Notes under the pieces: model-generated
Databases searched by the model: none
Told to the model about the DNA's origin: nothing
What the model saw: only the letters and a program-made list of their open reading frames with translations
Assembly (NCBI GenBank): GCA_934621505.1
Contig: CAKTUU010000005.1
Coordinates: 46,256 to 110,255, forward strand
Origin: an uncultured Clostridia bacterium
GTDB lineage: Bacteria; Bacillota; Clostridia; Christensenellales; Aristaeellaceae
Direction of reading: 5' to 3'
Length of the DNA: 64,000 nucleotides
Shown here: positions 1 through 8,481 of the stretch, piece by piece
Layout: each line of letters starts with the position of its first letter
Numbering within the stretch: the stretch's first letter is position 1
Translations under genes and position numbers: made by a program

Positions 1-695
1 ACTTTCTGATTTCCAAGGGCATGCAGGAAAAGATGAGCTTTGACATCATGGAAAGCGTGCGCAAGGGCCGGGGCCTGAAGCCGGAATGGGAGGAGGCCAT
101 GCGGGAGCACGACGTGCCCGACTGGGCCATCGACAGCTGCCACAAAATCAAGTACATGTTCCCCCGGGGTCACGCCGTGGCCTATGTAACCATGGGCCTG
201 CGGGTGGCCTGGTACAAGGTGTACCGTCCCCAGGCCTACTACGCGGCCTACTTCAGCATTCGCGGCGACGGCTTTGACGCGGGCCGCATGCTGCTGAGCG
301 TGGAAACCCTGCGGGACCGCCTGACCGAGTTTGCCAACCGGGAAGAAAAAATGAGCGTGAAGGACAAGCAGGAGGAAAACGCCTACCACATGCTGCTGGA
401 AATGCAGCAGCGGGGCATTCGCATGCTGCCGGTGAACCTGTACCGGTCCGATGCTACCCGTTTTTTGATTGAGGACGGCAACCTGCGCTGCCCCTTTACC
501 GCCATCAACGGCTTTGGCGAAAACGCGGTGCAGGGCATTCTGGCCACCCGGGACGAAAGCAGGCCCTACATCAGCATTGAGGATTTGAAGCAGCGGGCCC
601 ACATTGGCGACAGCATCATTGAAATGCTGCGGGGCCAGGGCGCGCTGGACGGCCTGCCCGAAACCAGTCAGGTGGATTTGTTCTCGCTACTATAA
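1..695 (+). CDS. polC: DNA polymerase III alpha subunit, PolC type, C-terminal part
   Basis: This is the C-terminal end of the replicative DNA polymerase of low-GC-lineage Gram-positive bacteria. The reading frame is open from base 3, so the start lies outside the window, and it ends with TAA at 695. About 231 residues are visible. The segment with FPRGHAVAYV followed by RVAWYKVYRPQAYYAAYFSIR is characteristic of the PolC fingers/C-terminal region, and the tail ends in the usual run of short helices that finishes with LPETSQVDLFSLL. Family knowledge: PolC is essential for chromosome replication and works with DnaE in Firmicutes. The next gene begins 18 nt downstream on the same strand, so they could be co-transcribed. 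No defect is visible in the part seen. Confidence 0.95.
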   Translation, partial: FLISKGMQEKMSFDIMESVRKGRGLKPEWEEAMREHDVPDWAIDSCHKIKYMFPRGHAVAYVTMGLRVAWYKVYRPQAYYAAYFSIRGDGFDAGRMLLSVETLRDRLTEFANREEKMSVKDKQEENAYHMLLEMQQRGIRMLPVNLYRSDATRFLIEDGNLRCPFTAINGFGENAVQGILATRDESRPYISIEDLKQRAHIGDSIIEMLRGQGALDGLPETSQVDLFSLL

Positions 696-713
696 GCAAA
701 GGGGAGAAGGAAC

Positions 714-2352
714 ATGACCCGGTCGCAGCAAGCAGCCAAGTGGCTGGCGGCGCTGTTTCTGCTGGCGGTCCTGCTGGTGGGGCTGTGCACTTACCAGCAG
801 TATGGCATTACCTATGACGAAGCGGTGGAGAGGCAAAGCAGCATTATCAACTACCAGTACATTCTCAAGACGCTGCTTCACCACGATTTGCAGGTGGTGG
901 ATCAGGAGCTGGCAACCTGGAAGGACCGGTACTACGGCGTGGCCTTTCAGCTGCCCATGGTGCTGGTGGAACATTTGTACAACTTTACCCTGCCCGTTCA
1001 CGATGTGTTTGTGATGCGGCATCTGTGTACCTTTCTGATTTGCTTTGGCGGCTGGGTCTGTTTGTATGTGTTTTTGCAAAAGGTATTCCAAAACCGCTGG
1101 CTGTCTCTGCTGGGACTGATGATGACGGTGCTGTATCCCCGTTTTTTTCGGCGAACAGTTTACCAATATTAAGGATATGGTCTTTACCGCCGCCTGCTGC
1201 GCGTCGCTGATGATGGTGGCTCTGTGTCTAGAAAAGCGCCGCTGGTGGGTGGAGGCGCTGGCCGCTCTGGCGTTTGCCCTTTGCACCAATACCCGAGTCA
1301 TCGGGCTGATGATTCCCCTGCTGCTGGCCGGCTACCGGGTGCTGTGCGCCCTGCTGGACCGCAAAAACGCGCTGCGGGAAATGGCGCGGTCCCTTGCCCA
1401 GCTGGCGCTGGTGCTGGTGTTCTGGGTCATGGTTACCCCCGCCGCCTGGCAGCAGCCGTTTCAGTTCCTGCCCAATATTTTTTCAACCTTTTCCCATTAC
1501 GACCCCTGGGACGCCAGTCTTCCCTTCCTGGGGCAGATGGTACGGGGCCAGGCGCTGCCCTGGTATTACATTCCCGTATGGCTGCTGCTGTCGCTGCCCA
1601 TCTGGTATCTGGCGGCTTTGGCCGCCGGTCTGTGGTCCGAGGGAAAAACCCTGCTGGGGATGCTGCGCCGGGGGCAGGGCAGGCAGTGGCTGGCATCCGA
1701 GCATCGCTACGGAATGCTGTGCTTTGTCATAGCTGTGGCGCCCTTTGCGGTGGTGCTGGTGAAAAGCGTAACGCTGTATAACGCCTGGCGGCATGTGTAT
1801 TATATCTTTCCCTGCCTGGTGGTGCTGATGGTGTTTGGCATCCGTTCGCTGTATCAAAAGCTGTTGTCCAGGGCGGGCTGGCGAAAGGGACTGTGCGCGA
1901 CGATGGCGGCCCTGCTTTTGTACCAGACCGGCTGGATCATTCGGGAATATCCGCTGGAAAAGGTCTATTTCAATCCTGTGGGTAAAGCCATGGCCGACGG
2001 GATGGACCGGGACTACTGGTATGAGGGAATGTGGCGGCAGTTTCGCTACATTCTGGATCATGATTCGGCGGAAACGGTGGTGGTTTCCTGCTACAACCAC
2101 GCGGGGGATACCTACCTGAACTATTTGACGGATCAGGAGCGGGAACGGGTGCGCATGATATCCGTCGGCCATCCGGATACGGAATACCTGATTGATACCG
2201 CCGTGGGAATTGGGTCCGAAACCTTTGAGGGCTTTGTGCCGGTTCACCGGCAAAAGGTAGACGGCGTTGTGATTTCCACCATCTACGCCAGCCAGCGAAT
2301 GATTGACGAACGCTTTGGCGGCGACTATCCAGAGGATGATGATTTGTCATGA
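714..2352 (+). pseudogene. GT-C type membrane glycosyltransferase, frameshifted
   Basis: Two abutting frames (714-1172 and 1177-2352) read as one polytopic protein of about 545 residues. The first part carries an N-terminal membrane segment and then YGITYDEAVERQ, resembling the acidic first-loop motif of ArnT/PMT-like (GT-C) lipid-linked sugar transferases. The frames break inside a run of seven T at 1142-1148. Reading it as six T restores RFFGEQFTNIKDMVF and joins the second frame exactly, so the lesion is a one-base insertion. Many hydrophobic helices follow, then a soluble C-terminal domain (about residues 410-545). The start at 714 has a GGAG seven bases upstream. It may be a true pseudogene, a phase-variable homopolymer or a sequencing error. 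The donor and acceptor sugars cannot be told from sequence. Confidence 0.75.
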
Positions 2353-2879
2353 ATTTTGCCCCTTTGCTGAGCAGCCTGACCGGCGTAGCGGCGGAAATGT
2401 GCCTGAAAATGGGCATGACCCTGCCCACGATTCGCCTGAATTATCCAACGGCCAGCCTGAACGCGCTGCTGAATACCCGCCTGACTCAGGAGCAGATGGC
2501 GGACGCGCTGGCGGATTTCAGCGCCCAAACGGCGCAGACGCTTGGCGGTGTTTCCGCCACGCCCTTTGAAAACGGGTACTGCCTGACGCTGCCCGCCGAG
2601 GGGGTGGCCTATGCCATGGCTCACGCGCCCGGGCTGGATTTTCTGAAAGACCTGGTGGACCTTGTGTCCCGAGGCTGCGGGGAGGAAGAATTGCTGACAC
2701 TGTTTCGCCGGTACTCCGCCCGTGTGCATGTGGAAAAGGTGGACAGCCCGGAGTTTGACACACTGGTCTATTTTGAGGACGGCGTGCCGGACGCTTTTTA
2801 CTATTGCATACACGCCCATGACGGCCGTGTGGAATATCACAGGTTTTCCAAAGCGGATTACGAAGCCTTCGGGTTTTAA
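2349..2879 (+). CDS. Conserved small cytosolic protein, possibly DUF3877-like
   Basis: A 176-residue protein with no signal peptide or membrane segment. Its ATG overlaps the stop of the preceding glycosyltransferase frame (ATGA), which implies translational coupling, and it has no good Shine-Dalgarno of its own. The N-terminal part contains MTLPTIRLNYPTASLNALLN, which I associate from memory with the DUF3877 family of clostridial proteins; this is a weak assignment. The C-terminal half is a mixed alpha/beta region ending in VEYHRFSKADYEAFGF. Function is not known. A strong hairpin terminator follows 20 nt after the stop, so the gene closes the polC-proximal transcription unit. Confidence 0.7.
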   Translation: MNFAPLLSSLTGVAAEMCLKMGMTLPTIRLNYPTASLNALLNTRLTQEQMADALADFSAQTAQTLGGVSATPFENGYCLTLPAEGVAYAMAHAPGLDFLKDLVDLVSRGCGEEELLTLFRRYSARVHVEKVDSPEFDTLVYFEDGVPDAFYYCIHAHDGRVEYHRFSKADYEAFGF

Positions 2880-2898
2880 CCCTTTTTCAAAAAATAGC

Positions 2899-2939
2899 AG
2901 GCAGCCGGCGGAACAAAAACCGCGGCTGCCTCGTCTTTT
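2899..2939 (+). terminator. Rho-independent terminator
   Basis: A perfect 9-bp stem AGGCAGCCG (2899-2907) pairs with CGGCTGCCT (2923-2931) and is followed by TCGTCTTTT. It lies just after the 2349-2879 gene and before the independently translated secreted protein. Confidence 0.75.
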
Positions 2940-2978
2940 CCCTATGAAAGCCCCCGGGCTTGAAAAGGAGGAAACGCA

Positions 2979-3770
2979 ATGAAGATTCGGAAATGGTTGG
3001 CTCTGTGTCTGGCGGCCCTGTTGGCCCTGCCCCTTGCCGCTTACGCGCAGGAAAGCGAAGAAGAGGAATCCACAACGTTGGAAGGGTATGTAACGGAAAT
3101 CATTGACGGCGGCTTTGTGCTGGAGGATAAGCAGCGGGGTCAGGTCATCCTGAACACCGATGAATCCACCGTATGGGACGGCGTATTGATTGATAACGAG
3201 CTGGAAGCGGGCATGTATGTGCTGGTGGATTTTGACGGCCGCATGACCCGCAGCATTCCGCCCCAGGCCCACGCCGACCGGGTGGGCTGTTACACCCTGC
3301 AGGGCGTCGTCAGCGAGTTTTATGAAAGCGGCGTGCTGGTTACCGGCGATGAAATCTTTGGCGATGTGATTGTGAACCTGGAATTGGTGGACAGCGCCCA
3401 TGTGTATGCGGGCATGAAGGTGCTGGTGTATTACGACGGCGTAATGGCCCTGAGCATGCCCGGCCGGGTGACCGCCCACGAGCTGGTTGTGCCCAGCCTG
3501 ACCGGTACCGTCAGCGAAAAGAAGGAAAACAGCTTTGTGCTGACCACCGAGGGCGGCGACAGCTATCTGGTGCTGATGGATGAACATACCCTGACAGGCA
3601 TGACCCTGTCCGCTACGGTAGAGGATGCGGAAGAAAACGACACGGAGCCGGAGGCCAGCCAGACTCTGGAATGGGGCGATGGCGACGGGGTAACGGTGTA
3701 CTATTCCGGAGATACGCAGGAAACCACCCCGCCCCAGGTAACCGCCATGGAAATTCTGGTGGTGCGGTAA
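2979..3770 (+). CDS. Secreted protein with three tandem beta-rich repeats
   Basis: A 263-residue exported protein with a good Shine-Dalgarno (AAGGAGG) before the ATG. Residues 1-24 form a Sec signal peptide (basic start, leucine-rich core, cleavage near AYA-Q) without a lipobox cysteine. Three related repeats follow, at about 34-98, 107-168 and 174-260. Each begins with LxGxVxE, has a hydrophobic beta stretch (GGFVLED, SGVLVTG, NSFVLTT) and ends in a segment like GMYVLVDFDG / GMKVLVYYDG / GVTVYYSGD. This looks like a tandem small beta-barrel (OB-like, DUF5666-like) architecture. The third repeat is interrupted by an acidic linker rich in E and D. No catalytic motif is visible; a cell-surface or envelope role is only a guess. 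Confidence 0.75.
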   Translation: MKIRKWLALCLAALLALPLAAYAQESEEEESTTLEGYVTEIIDGGFVLEDKQRGQVILNTDESTVWDGVLIDNELEAGMYVLVDFDGRMTRSIPPQAHADRVGCYTLQGVVSEFYESGVLVTGDEIFGDVIVNLELVDSAHVYAGMKVLVYYDGVMALSMPGRVTAHELVVPSLTGTVSEKKENSFVLTTEGGDSYLVLMDEHTLTGMTLSATVEDAEENDTEPEASQTLEWGDGDGVTVYYSGDTQETTPPQVTAMEILVVR

Positions 3771-3832
3771 CCAAGCACGGTTTTCATACCTGCAAACGGC
3801 GCTGCAACGGAGGGGCGCTGCCCCTGAAAAAA

Positions 3833-3866
3833 CCGGCAGGAGGCGGTTCCTCCTGCCGGGGTTTTA
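3833..3866 (+). terminator. Strong hairpin terminator after the secreted protein
   Basis: An 11-bp perfect stem CCGGCAGGAGG (3833-3843) / CCTCCTGCCGG (3849-3859) is followed by GGTTTT. Flanking GC-rich mini-palindromes, GGGGCGCTGCCCC and AGGGGCGGACCCCCT, look like intergenic repeats; similar GGGGC/GCCCC pairs recur at 20010-20057. Confidence 0.75.
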
Positions 3867-3997
3867 GGGGCGGACCCCCTAAGCCTTGCAGTGTAACGCG
3901 TTTCCCGTGAACCAGCGTAGTCATGTTCATGGACGAACGCTGTCATACCAGGGTTTTTTCAACGATCTGCGCGGCCTGCTTGCGGGCCGTCTTTCGT

Positions 3998-5158
3998 TCA
4001 GCGCCAGTTTGTAAGCAGCCGCAGAAAACCGGCCAGCAGACCGGGCATGGACACGTCCTGGGCGGCTACCGCCGTCACCTTGGCAATCACCTGATCGCCC
4101 AGCCTGACCCGCACCAGCCCCAGCGCGTCCCCAGCCTGAATGGGCGCGGAGACCTCGTCGGGCAGCTCTACCTCCAGGGACAGCTGCTTTTCCTGCCCCA
4201 GCTTCATCAGCATGCTGATTCCGCTGCCGGCGGCCGCCTCCACCTGGTCGCTCAGGCCCAGCCTGACCGGCACCGTATAGCCCAGGCGGTCGCCCTTTTG
4301 CAAAAGGGTCACCCGCTTGTAGCCGTTAAAGCCGTAATCCAGCATGGCCCGGGCTTCATTAAAGCGGGTCTGGCTTACCGGCGTGCCCAGCACAATGGCA
4401 ATCAGCCGCAGGCCGTTTTTTTCCGCCGTGGCGCACAGGCAGTATTTGCTTACCTCGGCACTGCCGGTTTTCAGGCCGTCGCAGCCGTCGTAAAAGCGCA
4501 CCAGCCGGTTGGTGTTGGTCAGGTCGGTGGTGCGGCCGCTGGGATGGGTAAGAGTATCCATCCACACGGAGGCATGCTTGAAATAGTCCGGATACTTGCA
4601 AATTTCGCAGCAGATCACGGCCACATCCCGGGCGGTGGTGTATTGCCCCTCCTGGGGCAGGCCGGTGGCGTTGGTATAGTGGGTATCGGTAAGCCCCAAT
4701 TCGGCGGCCCGGGCGTTCATAAGCTCGGCAAAGGCGGCTTCCGTGCCCGCCATATGCTCGGCCAGGGCGCAGGCCGCGTCGTTGGCGCTGGCGATAATGG
4801 CGGCGTGCAGCAGGGTTTCCAGCGGGTAAACCGCCCCCGCGTCCAGCAGCGCCTGGCTGCCGATTTGGGACGCGGCGGCCTGGCTGACGGTAATGGGGTC
4901 GTCCAGATGAATGCGCCCGGCCGCCAGCTCCTCAAAGCAGATCAGCAGCGTCATCAGCTTGGTCACGCTGGCCACCTGACGGCGCTGGTCCGCGTTTTTT
5001 TCAAAGATAACGGTTCCTGTTTCCGCCTCCAGCAGCATGGCGCTGGGGCTGGTTAATTCCATGGGCGTGCCGCTTTCAATGGGGGCGGCCAGGACCGCGC
5101 GGGACAGCAGCAGAGCTGCCAGCCCCACAGCGGCGAAACGTTTCATCCATGCCTTCAT
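3998..5158 (-). CDS. dacF: D-alanyl-D-alanine carboxypeptidase (peptidase S11, DacF/PBP5-like)
   Basis: A low-molecular-weight penicillin-binding protein of 386 residues that removes the terminal D-Ala from pentapeptide stems outside the cell membrane. Residues 1-24 are a signal peptide. The three active-site motifs are intact: SxxK at S64-K67 (SVTK), SxN at S124-N126 (SAN) and KTG at K230-G232. The part after about residue 290 is the beta-rich PBP5 C-terminal domain, ending in a short amphipathic tail (GLLAGFLRLLTNW) likely to lie on the membrane. It is the last gene of the minus-strand cell-wall salvage locus, 67 nt after the permease at 5226. Its AAGGAG ribosome binding site sits inside the 3' arm of a terminator-like stem (5164-5216), suggesting folding-dependent expression. 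Choice among dacF, dacA and dacB is not certain. Confidence 0.9.
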   Translation of the reverse strand: MKAWMKRFAAVGLAALLLSRAVLAAPIESGTPMELTSPSAMLLEAETGTVIFEKNADQRRQVASVTKLMTLLICFEELAAGRIHLDDPITVSQAAASQIGSQALLDAGAVYPLETLLHAAIIASANDAACALAEHMAGTEAAFAELMNARAAELGLTDTHYTNATGLPQEGQYTTARDVAVICCEICKYPDYFKHASVWMDTLTHPSGRTTDLTNTNRLVRFYDGCDGLKTGSAEVSKYCLCATAEKNGLRLIAIVLGTPVSQTRFNEARAMLDYGFNGYKRVTLLQKGDRLGYTVPVRLGLSDQVEAAAGSGISMLMKLGQEKQLSLEVELPDEVSAPIQAGDALGLVRVRLGDQVIAKVTAVAAQDVSMPGLLAGFLRLLTNWR

Positions 5159-5163
5159 ACAAA

Positions 5164-5216
5164 AAAACTCCTTCCGCGGCGGTTCTGTTACCGCTAGTGT
5201 ACGCGGAAGGAGTTTT
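5164..5216 (-). terminator. Terminator-like stem that contains the dacF Shine-Dalgarno
   Basis: A 15-bp perfect stem (5164-5178 with 5202-5216) encloses a small inner hairpin (GCGG 5179-5182 / CCGC 5191-5194). On the minus strand the 3' arm reads GCGGAAGGAG and runs into seven T, the form of an intrinsic terminator after the ABC permease. The AAGGAG inside that arm is spaced nine bases from the dacF ATG, so terminator and ribosome binding site share the same bases. Confidence 0.75.
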
Positions 5217-5225
5217 GGATAGTAC

Positions 5226-6041
5226 TCAGCCCTTGACGCCGCCCAGGGCGATGCCCTCTACAAACTGCTTTTGCAGGAAGATGTACAGCACAAAGGGGAA
5301 CAGGAAGGTCAGCGTGGCGCCCGCCATAACCATGCCGTAGTTGGTGGTCTGGTTGCTGGTCAGGGTCGCCATGGTAATGGTCAGCACATGCATGGAGGAG
5401 CGGGTGTTGATAATCAGCGGCCACAGGAAGTTGTTCCACGCGCCGTTAAAGGTAAAAATGGTCAGGGTAATCAGCGCGGGCTGCACCAGGGGCAGCACAA
5501 TGGTGAAAAAGCGGTGCAGCTCGCCGCAGCCGTCAATCTCCGCCGCTTCCAGCAGTTCGTCCGGCACGGCGTCCATGAACTGGCGCATCAGGAAGATGCC
5601 AAACGCGCCCACCATGGGCAATATCAGGGCCTGATAGGTGTTGGTCCAGCCAATGGCGTTAATCATCAGAAACATGGGAATCAGCGTTACCTGGCCGGGA
5701 ATCATCATGGTAGCCAGGTAGCCCTGGAACAGGGTTTCCTTGCCGGGCACGGGCTTTTTGGCAAAGCCGTAGCCCGCCATGGCGGCCACAATATCCACCA
5801 GCAGGCAGGAGCCCACCACCGTGATAATGCTGTTGATCAGCGCCTGACCAAAATTGCGCTCAAAGATGGCGTAGTGGTAGTTGCTGAAGTTCAGCCGGAT
5901 ATCGCTCAGTTTGATGTACAGGGAATCCGAATCCGTAAAGGAAACCAGCACCATGTAAATCAGCGGCGTCAGGCACAAAATGGCAAAGAGCGTAACCAGA
6001 ATAACGCCCAGTACAGACCAGACCGTCCAATTCTTCTTCAT
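5226..6041 (-). CDS. Carbohydrate ABC transporter permease, MalG type
   Basis: A 271-residue inner permease of a CUT1-type sugar importer. It has an N-terminal membrane helix, then about five further helices, and the EAA motif of binding-protein-dependent permeases is visible as ELLEAAEIDGCGELHRFF, which docks on the shared ATPase. Its ATG overlaps the stop of the MalF-type partner by 4 nt (ATGA). No ATPase gene is nearby; CUT1 systems of Firmicutes commonly borrow a shared MsmX/UgpC-type ATPase, so the ATPase is probably elsewhere. The neighbourhood (anmK, murQ, nagZ) suggests that the substrate is a cell-wall amino sugar, but this is context only. Confidence 0.9.
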   Translation of the reverse strand: MKKNWTVWSVLGVILVTLFAILCLTPLIYMVLVSFTDSDSLYIKLSDIRLNFSNYHYAIFERNFGQALINSIITVVGSCLLVDIVAAMAGYGFAKKPVPGKETLFQGYLATMMIPGQVTLIPMFLMINAIGWTNTYQALILPMVGAFGIFLMRQFMDAVPDELLEAAEIDGCGELHRFFTIVLPLVQPALITLTIFTFNGAWNNFLWPLIINTRSSMHVLTITMATLTSNQTTNYGMVMAGATLTFLFPFVLYIFLQKQFVEGIALGGVKG

Positions 6042-6946
6042 TGCTCATCCTTCTCCTTAAACAGCAGGGTTTGCAAAAGGTGAATGACCAGTATGACCAC
6101 CAGCAGCCCGACGGCCAGGGCGCAGGCATAGCCAATGCGCTTATCCTGGAAGGCGTAGGTGTAAATCATGTAGGCCACCGTGTAGGTGGAGCGGCCGGGG
6201 CCGCCGCCGGTCATCTTATACACCAGGTCAAACACCTGGAAGGACCCGATGATGCCCAGGGTCACAATCATGTAGGTAATGGGCTTGAGCATGGGCAGGG
6301 TAATGTACCAGAAGCGCTGGGGCACCTTGGCGCCGTCCACCACGGCCGCCTCGCGAATTTCCGGGGACACATTCATGATACCGGCATAGTAGATGACCAT
6401 GTAGTAGCCGGTGTTCTTCCATACAGCCACCGCGGCCACGCTGGCCAGGGCGGTCTGCTTGCTGCCCAGGAAGTTGACCGCCGGCAGGCCGAAAAGGCCA
6501 AGCAGCTGGTTCAGCAGGCCGCCGTTGGTATTGTACATGATGCTCCATACCGTGGCGGAGGCAATCAGCGATACGATGACGGGAATAAAAATGACGCTGC
6601 GCAGGAAGGAGCCGTAGCGGTTCTTCAGCCGCTCGGCGATAAAGGCGGCGATCAGCAGGGCCAGAACGGTCTGCACGGGCACGGTCATCAGCACATAGTT
6701 GACCGTGTTGATCAGCGCGTCCCCAAGGGCCTTGTTGGAGGCCAGCTTGCGAAAGTTTTCCAGGCCGATCCACACGGGGCTGCCCACCATGTTGTATTTG
6801 CAAAAGGACAGGTACAGCGACACAAAGATGGGAATGACGTTAAAGATGGTCATCAGGATAAAGCTGGGCGCAATGTAAGCCGCGCCGATCAACGCCTGGC
6901 GGCGCTGACGCTTTAGGCTGCCGGTATGAACGACCGGAGTACTCAT
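6038..6946 (-). CDS. Carbohydrate ABC transporter permease, MalF/LacF type
   Basis: A 302-residue permease with an N-terminal cytoplasmic stretch rich in R and K, then six predicted helices. The EAA loop reads EIREAAVVDGAKVPQRFWYITLP, the standard coupling helix. The ATG is preceded by GGAGG with suitable spacing. It pairs with the MalG-type permease that overlaps it by 4 nt, and follows the binding-protein gene after a 134-nt gap holding two hairpins. The gap probably keeps permease expression below that of the binding protein. Substrate is inferred from context as a muropeptide sugar. Confidence 0.9.
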   Translation of the reverse strand: MSTPVVHTGSLKRQRRQALIGAAYIAPSFILMTIFNVIPIFVSLYLSFCKYNMVGSPVWIGLENFRKLASNKALGDALINTVNYVLMTVPVQTVLALLIAAFIAERLKNRYGSFLRSVIFIPVIVSLIASATVWSIMYNTNGGLLNQLLGLFGLPAVNFLGSKQTALASVAAVAVWKNTGYYMVIYYAGIMNVSPEIREAAVVDGAKVPQRFWYITLPMLKPITYMIVTLGIIGSFQVFDLVYKMTGGGPGRSTYTVAYMIYTYAFQDKRIGYACALAVGLLVVILVIHLLQTLLFKEKDEQ

Positions 6947-6985
6947 GGGGTGTCACCTCCAAAAAACATCAAAAAGGCGCTTGAC

Positions 6986-7030
6986 GCGCACCCCGAAGGG
7001 ATGAACCCCTCATCCCTTCGGGCTGTGCGC
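6986..7030 (-). terminator. Intercistronic hairpin between binding protein and permeases
   Basis: A 13-bp perfect stem (6992-7004 with 7010-7022) is extended outward by GCGCAC/GTGCGC across a 2-nt bulge, giving a 45-nt hairpin without a T run. It lies after the binding-protein stop and before the permease start, where such hairpins usually give partial termination or protect the upstream mRNA. Confidence 0.65.
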
Positions 7031-7039
7031 CGAAATGGC

Positions 7040-7069
7040 GGCGGGAAGGAGCCGAAGCTCCCTCCCGCC
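7040..7069 (-). terminator. Second intercistronic hairpin, directly after the binding-protein stop
   Basis: GGCGGGAAGGAGC (7040-7052) pairs with GCTCCCTCCCGCC (7057-7069) with one mismatch. No T run follows on the minus strand. Together with the hairpin at 6986-7030 it makes a two-stem block between the binding protein and permease genes. Confidence 0.55.
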
Positions 7070-7080
7070 ACAGATACGGC

Positions 7081-8328
7081 TTACTGCTGAATCTGATCGG
7101 CGTAGTAGGTCATGGTTTCTTCCAGAACCTGCTCGGGGGTCAGGTCGCCCATGAACATCAGCTGGATGTTGGACTGCACGGCCTTTTCAAAGGAAGGCTT
7201 GCCTTCAAAGTCGGGCACGATCTTCATGCCGGACAGATACTCGGTGTACAGCGCGTCCAGATCGGGGTTGTAAACCCGCTTGGCGTCCTTGGTCACGCTG
7301 GGGAAAGCGTATACGCGCTCGTGCCAGTCGTCCATCACTTCGGCGGAGGTGATGTACACCAGAGCCTTCACAGCCAGGTCCTCGTTGCCGCGCTCAACGG
7401 ACTTGGAGGCCACGGCGAAGGCGTCGCCCGCCATACGGGTGCCGTAACCGGCGGAGCCCTTCAGGCTGAACATGTAGCCAAAGTTGATGCCGTTCTTGGT
7501 GGCGCTGTTGATGCCGCTGTTGTCGCCCACGGCGTAGAAGGCCAGCTCGCCGGCGTTGAACTTGTCGGCGGCGGTGCTTTCGGCGGTGATGGAATCGTCG
7601 AAGATGCCTTCGTCATACAGCTGCTTGATGAAATTGACGGTAGCCAGACCGGCCTCGTTGTTGATGTCCACCACGCCATCGGCGTTCAGCACTTCGCCGC
7701 CGGCCTGGAAGTAGTAGGGCCAGAAGGAGGTCATCAGAGCGCTGGTACCGGTGGTAGCGCCCCAGTTTTGCAGGAAGGCCTGCTTGCCGGTCTTTTCCTT
7801 GATGGTCTTGCAGGCGGTGATGAACTCGTCCCAGGTGGTGGGCACTTCCACACCGGCCTCGGCCAGGATGTCCTTGTTGTAGAACATCAGCACGGCGCCG
7901 CCGTTCATGACGATGGTGTAGTGGACGCCGTCCTTATCCTTGGCGGCGCTGTCCCACATGATGAAGTTGTCCTTCTGCTCGTCGGTCAGCTTGTCGTCCA
8001 GACCCAGCAGCAGGTTGTTGGAAACCAGGTCGTAGGTATCGGTTACATACACCACGTCGGGGCCGTCGTTGTTGAGCAGGCCGGTGTACACAGTGGTGTT
8101 GTAATCGCCCCAGGGCAGAATTTCCACATGGACTTCGCAGTTGTTCTCGGCCTCGAAGGCGTCAAACTTCTCGTTCCAGAAGTCGGCGTCGGAGATGGCC
8201 TTTTCATCCTTGCTGAACTGATACTGGGGTACCCAGAAGGTCAGCGTCTTCTTTTCTTCCGCGGCAGCCACGCTGCAAACGGACAGCAGCATCATCGCTG
8301 CCAGAACCAGAGCCAGGAGCTTTTTCAT
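7081..8328 (-). CDS. Extracellular sugar-binding protein (SBP family 1)
   Basis: A 415-residue binding protein of a CUT1 ABC importer. The signal peptide spans about residues 1-22 (hydrophobic core, AAA-EE cleavage region). A cysteine occurs at residue 18, but the preceding LSV does not fit a classic lipobox, so lipoprotein anchoring is doubtful. The mature protein starts KTLTFWVPQYQF and has the family-1 features: the GPDVVYVTDTYD loop, an NKDILAEAGVEVPTTWDEF segment and a DAFAVASKS hinge region. It has its own promoter (8383-8411), followed by two hairpins and the permease pair. Likely ligand: MurNAc, anhydroMurNAc or a muropeptide disaccharide, judged only from the anmK/murQ/nagZ neighbours. 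Confidence 0.9.
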   Translation of the reverse strand: MKKLLALVLAAMMLLSVCSVAAAEEKKTLTFWVPQYQFSKDEKAISDADFWNEKFDAFEAENNCEVHVEILPWGDYNTTVYTGLLNNDGPDVVYVTDTYDLVSNNLLLGLDDKLTDEQKDNFIMWDSAAKDKDGVHYTIVMNGGAVLMFYNKDILAEAGVEVPTTWDEFITACKTIKEKTGKQAFLQNWGATTGTSALMTSFWPYYFQAGGEVLNADGVVDINNEAGLATVNFIKQLYDEGIFDDSITAESTAADKFNAGELAFYAVGDNSGINSATKNGINFGYMFSLKGSAGYGTRMAGDAFAVASKSVERGNEDLAVKALVYITSAEVMDDWHERVYAFPSVTKDAKRVYNPDLDALYTEYLSGMKIVPDFEGKPSFEKAVQSNIQLMFMGDLTPEQVLEETMTYYADQIQQ

Positions 8329-8382
8329 TGAGAAATACCACCTTTCTAAAATTGTAGCGCAGGATAGGGCGTTTCCCTTTTC

Positions 8383-8411
8383 ATCATCCGGCAGGACGGT
8401 GAAAATGTCAA
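8383..8411 (-). promoter_or_regulatory. Promoter for the sugar-binding protein operon
   Basis: On the minus strand TTGACA (8406-8411) is followed 17 bases later by GATGAT (8383-8388). It lies about 55 nt upstream of the binding-protein ATG and after a hairpin that ends the anmK transcript, so the importer forms a separate unit. Confidence 0.55.
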
Positions 8412-8435
8412 CCCTCCATCCGCCGCTTATGTTTT

Positions 8436-8470
8436 AAAGAAGTGCCGAAAGCCTTGCTTTCCCCTTCTTT
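8436..8470 (-). terminator. Terminator after anmK
   Basis: On the minus strand AAAGAAG pairs with CTTCTTT around an inner GAAAGC/GCTTTC hairpin, followed by TTTAAAAC. It separates anmK from the binding-protein promoter. Confidence 0.55.
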
Positions 8471-8481
8471 AATCCCAAAGA

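Noticed and set aside
3923..5056. A 377-codon plus-strand frame
   Set aside because: Antisense to the D,D-carboxypeptidase with all three catalytic motifs.
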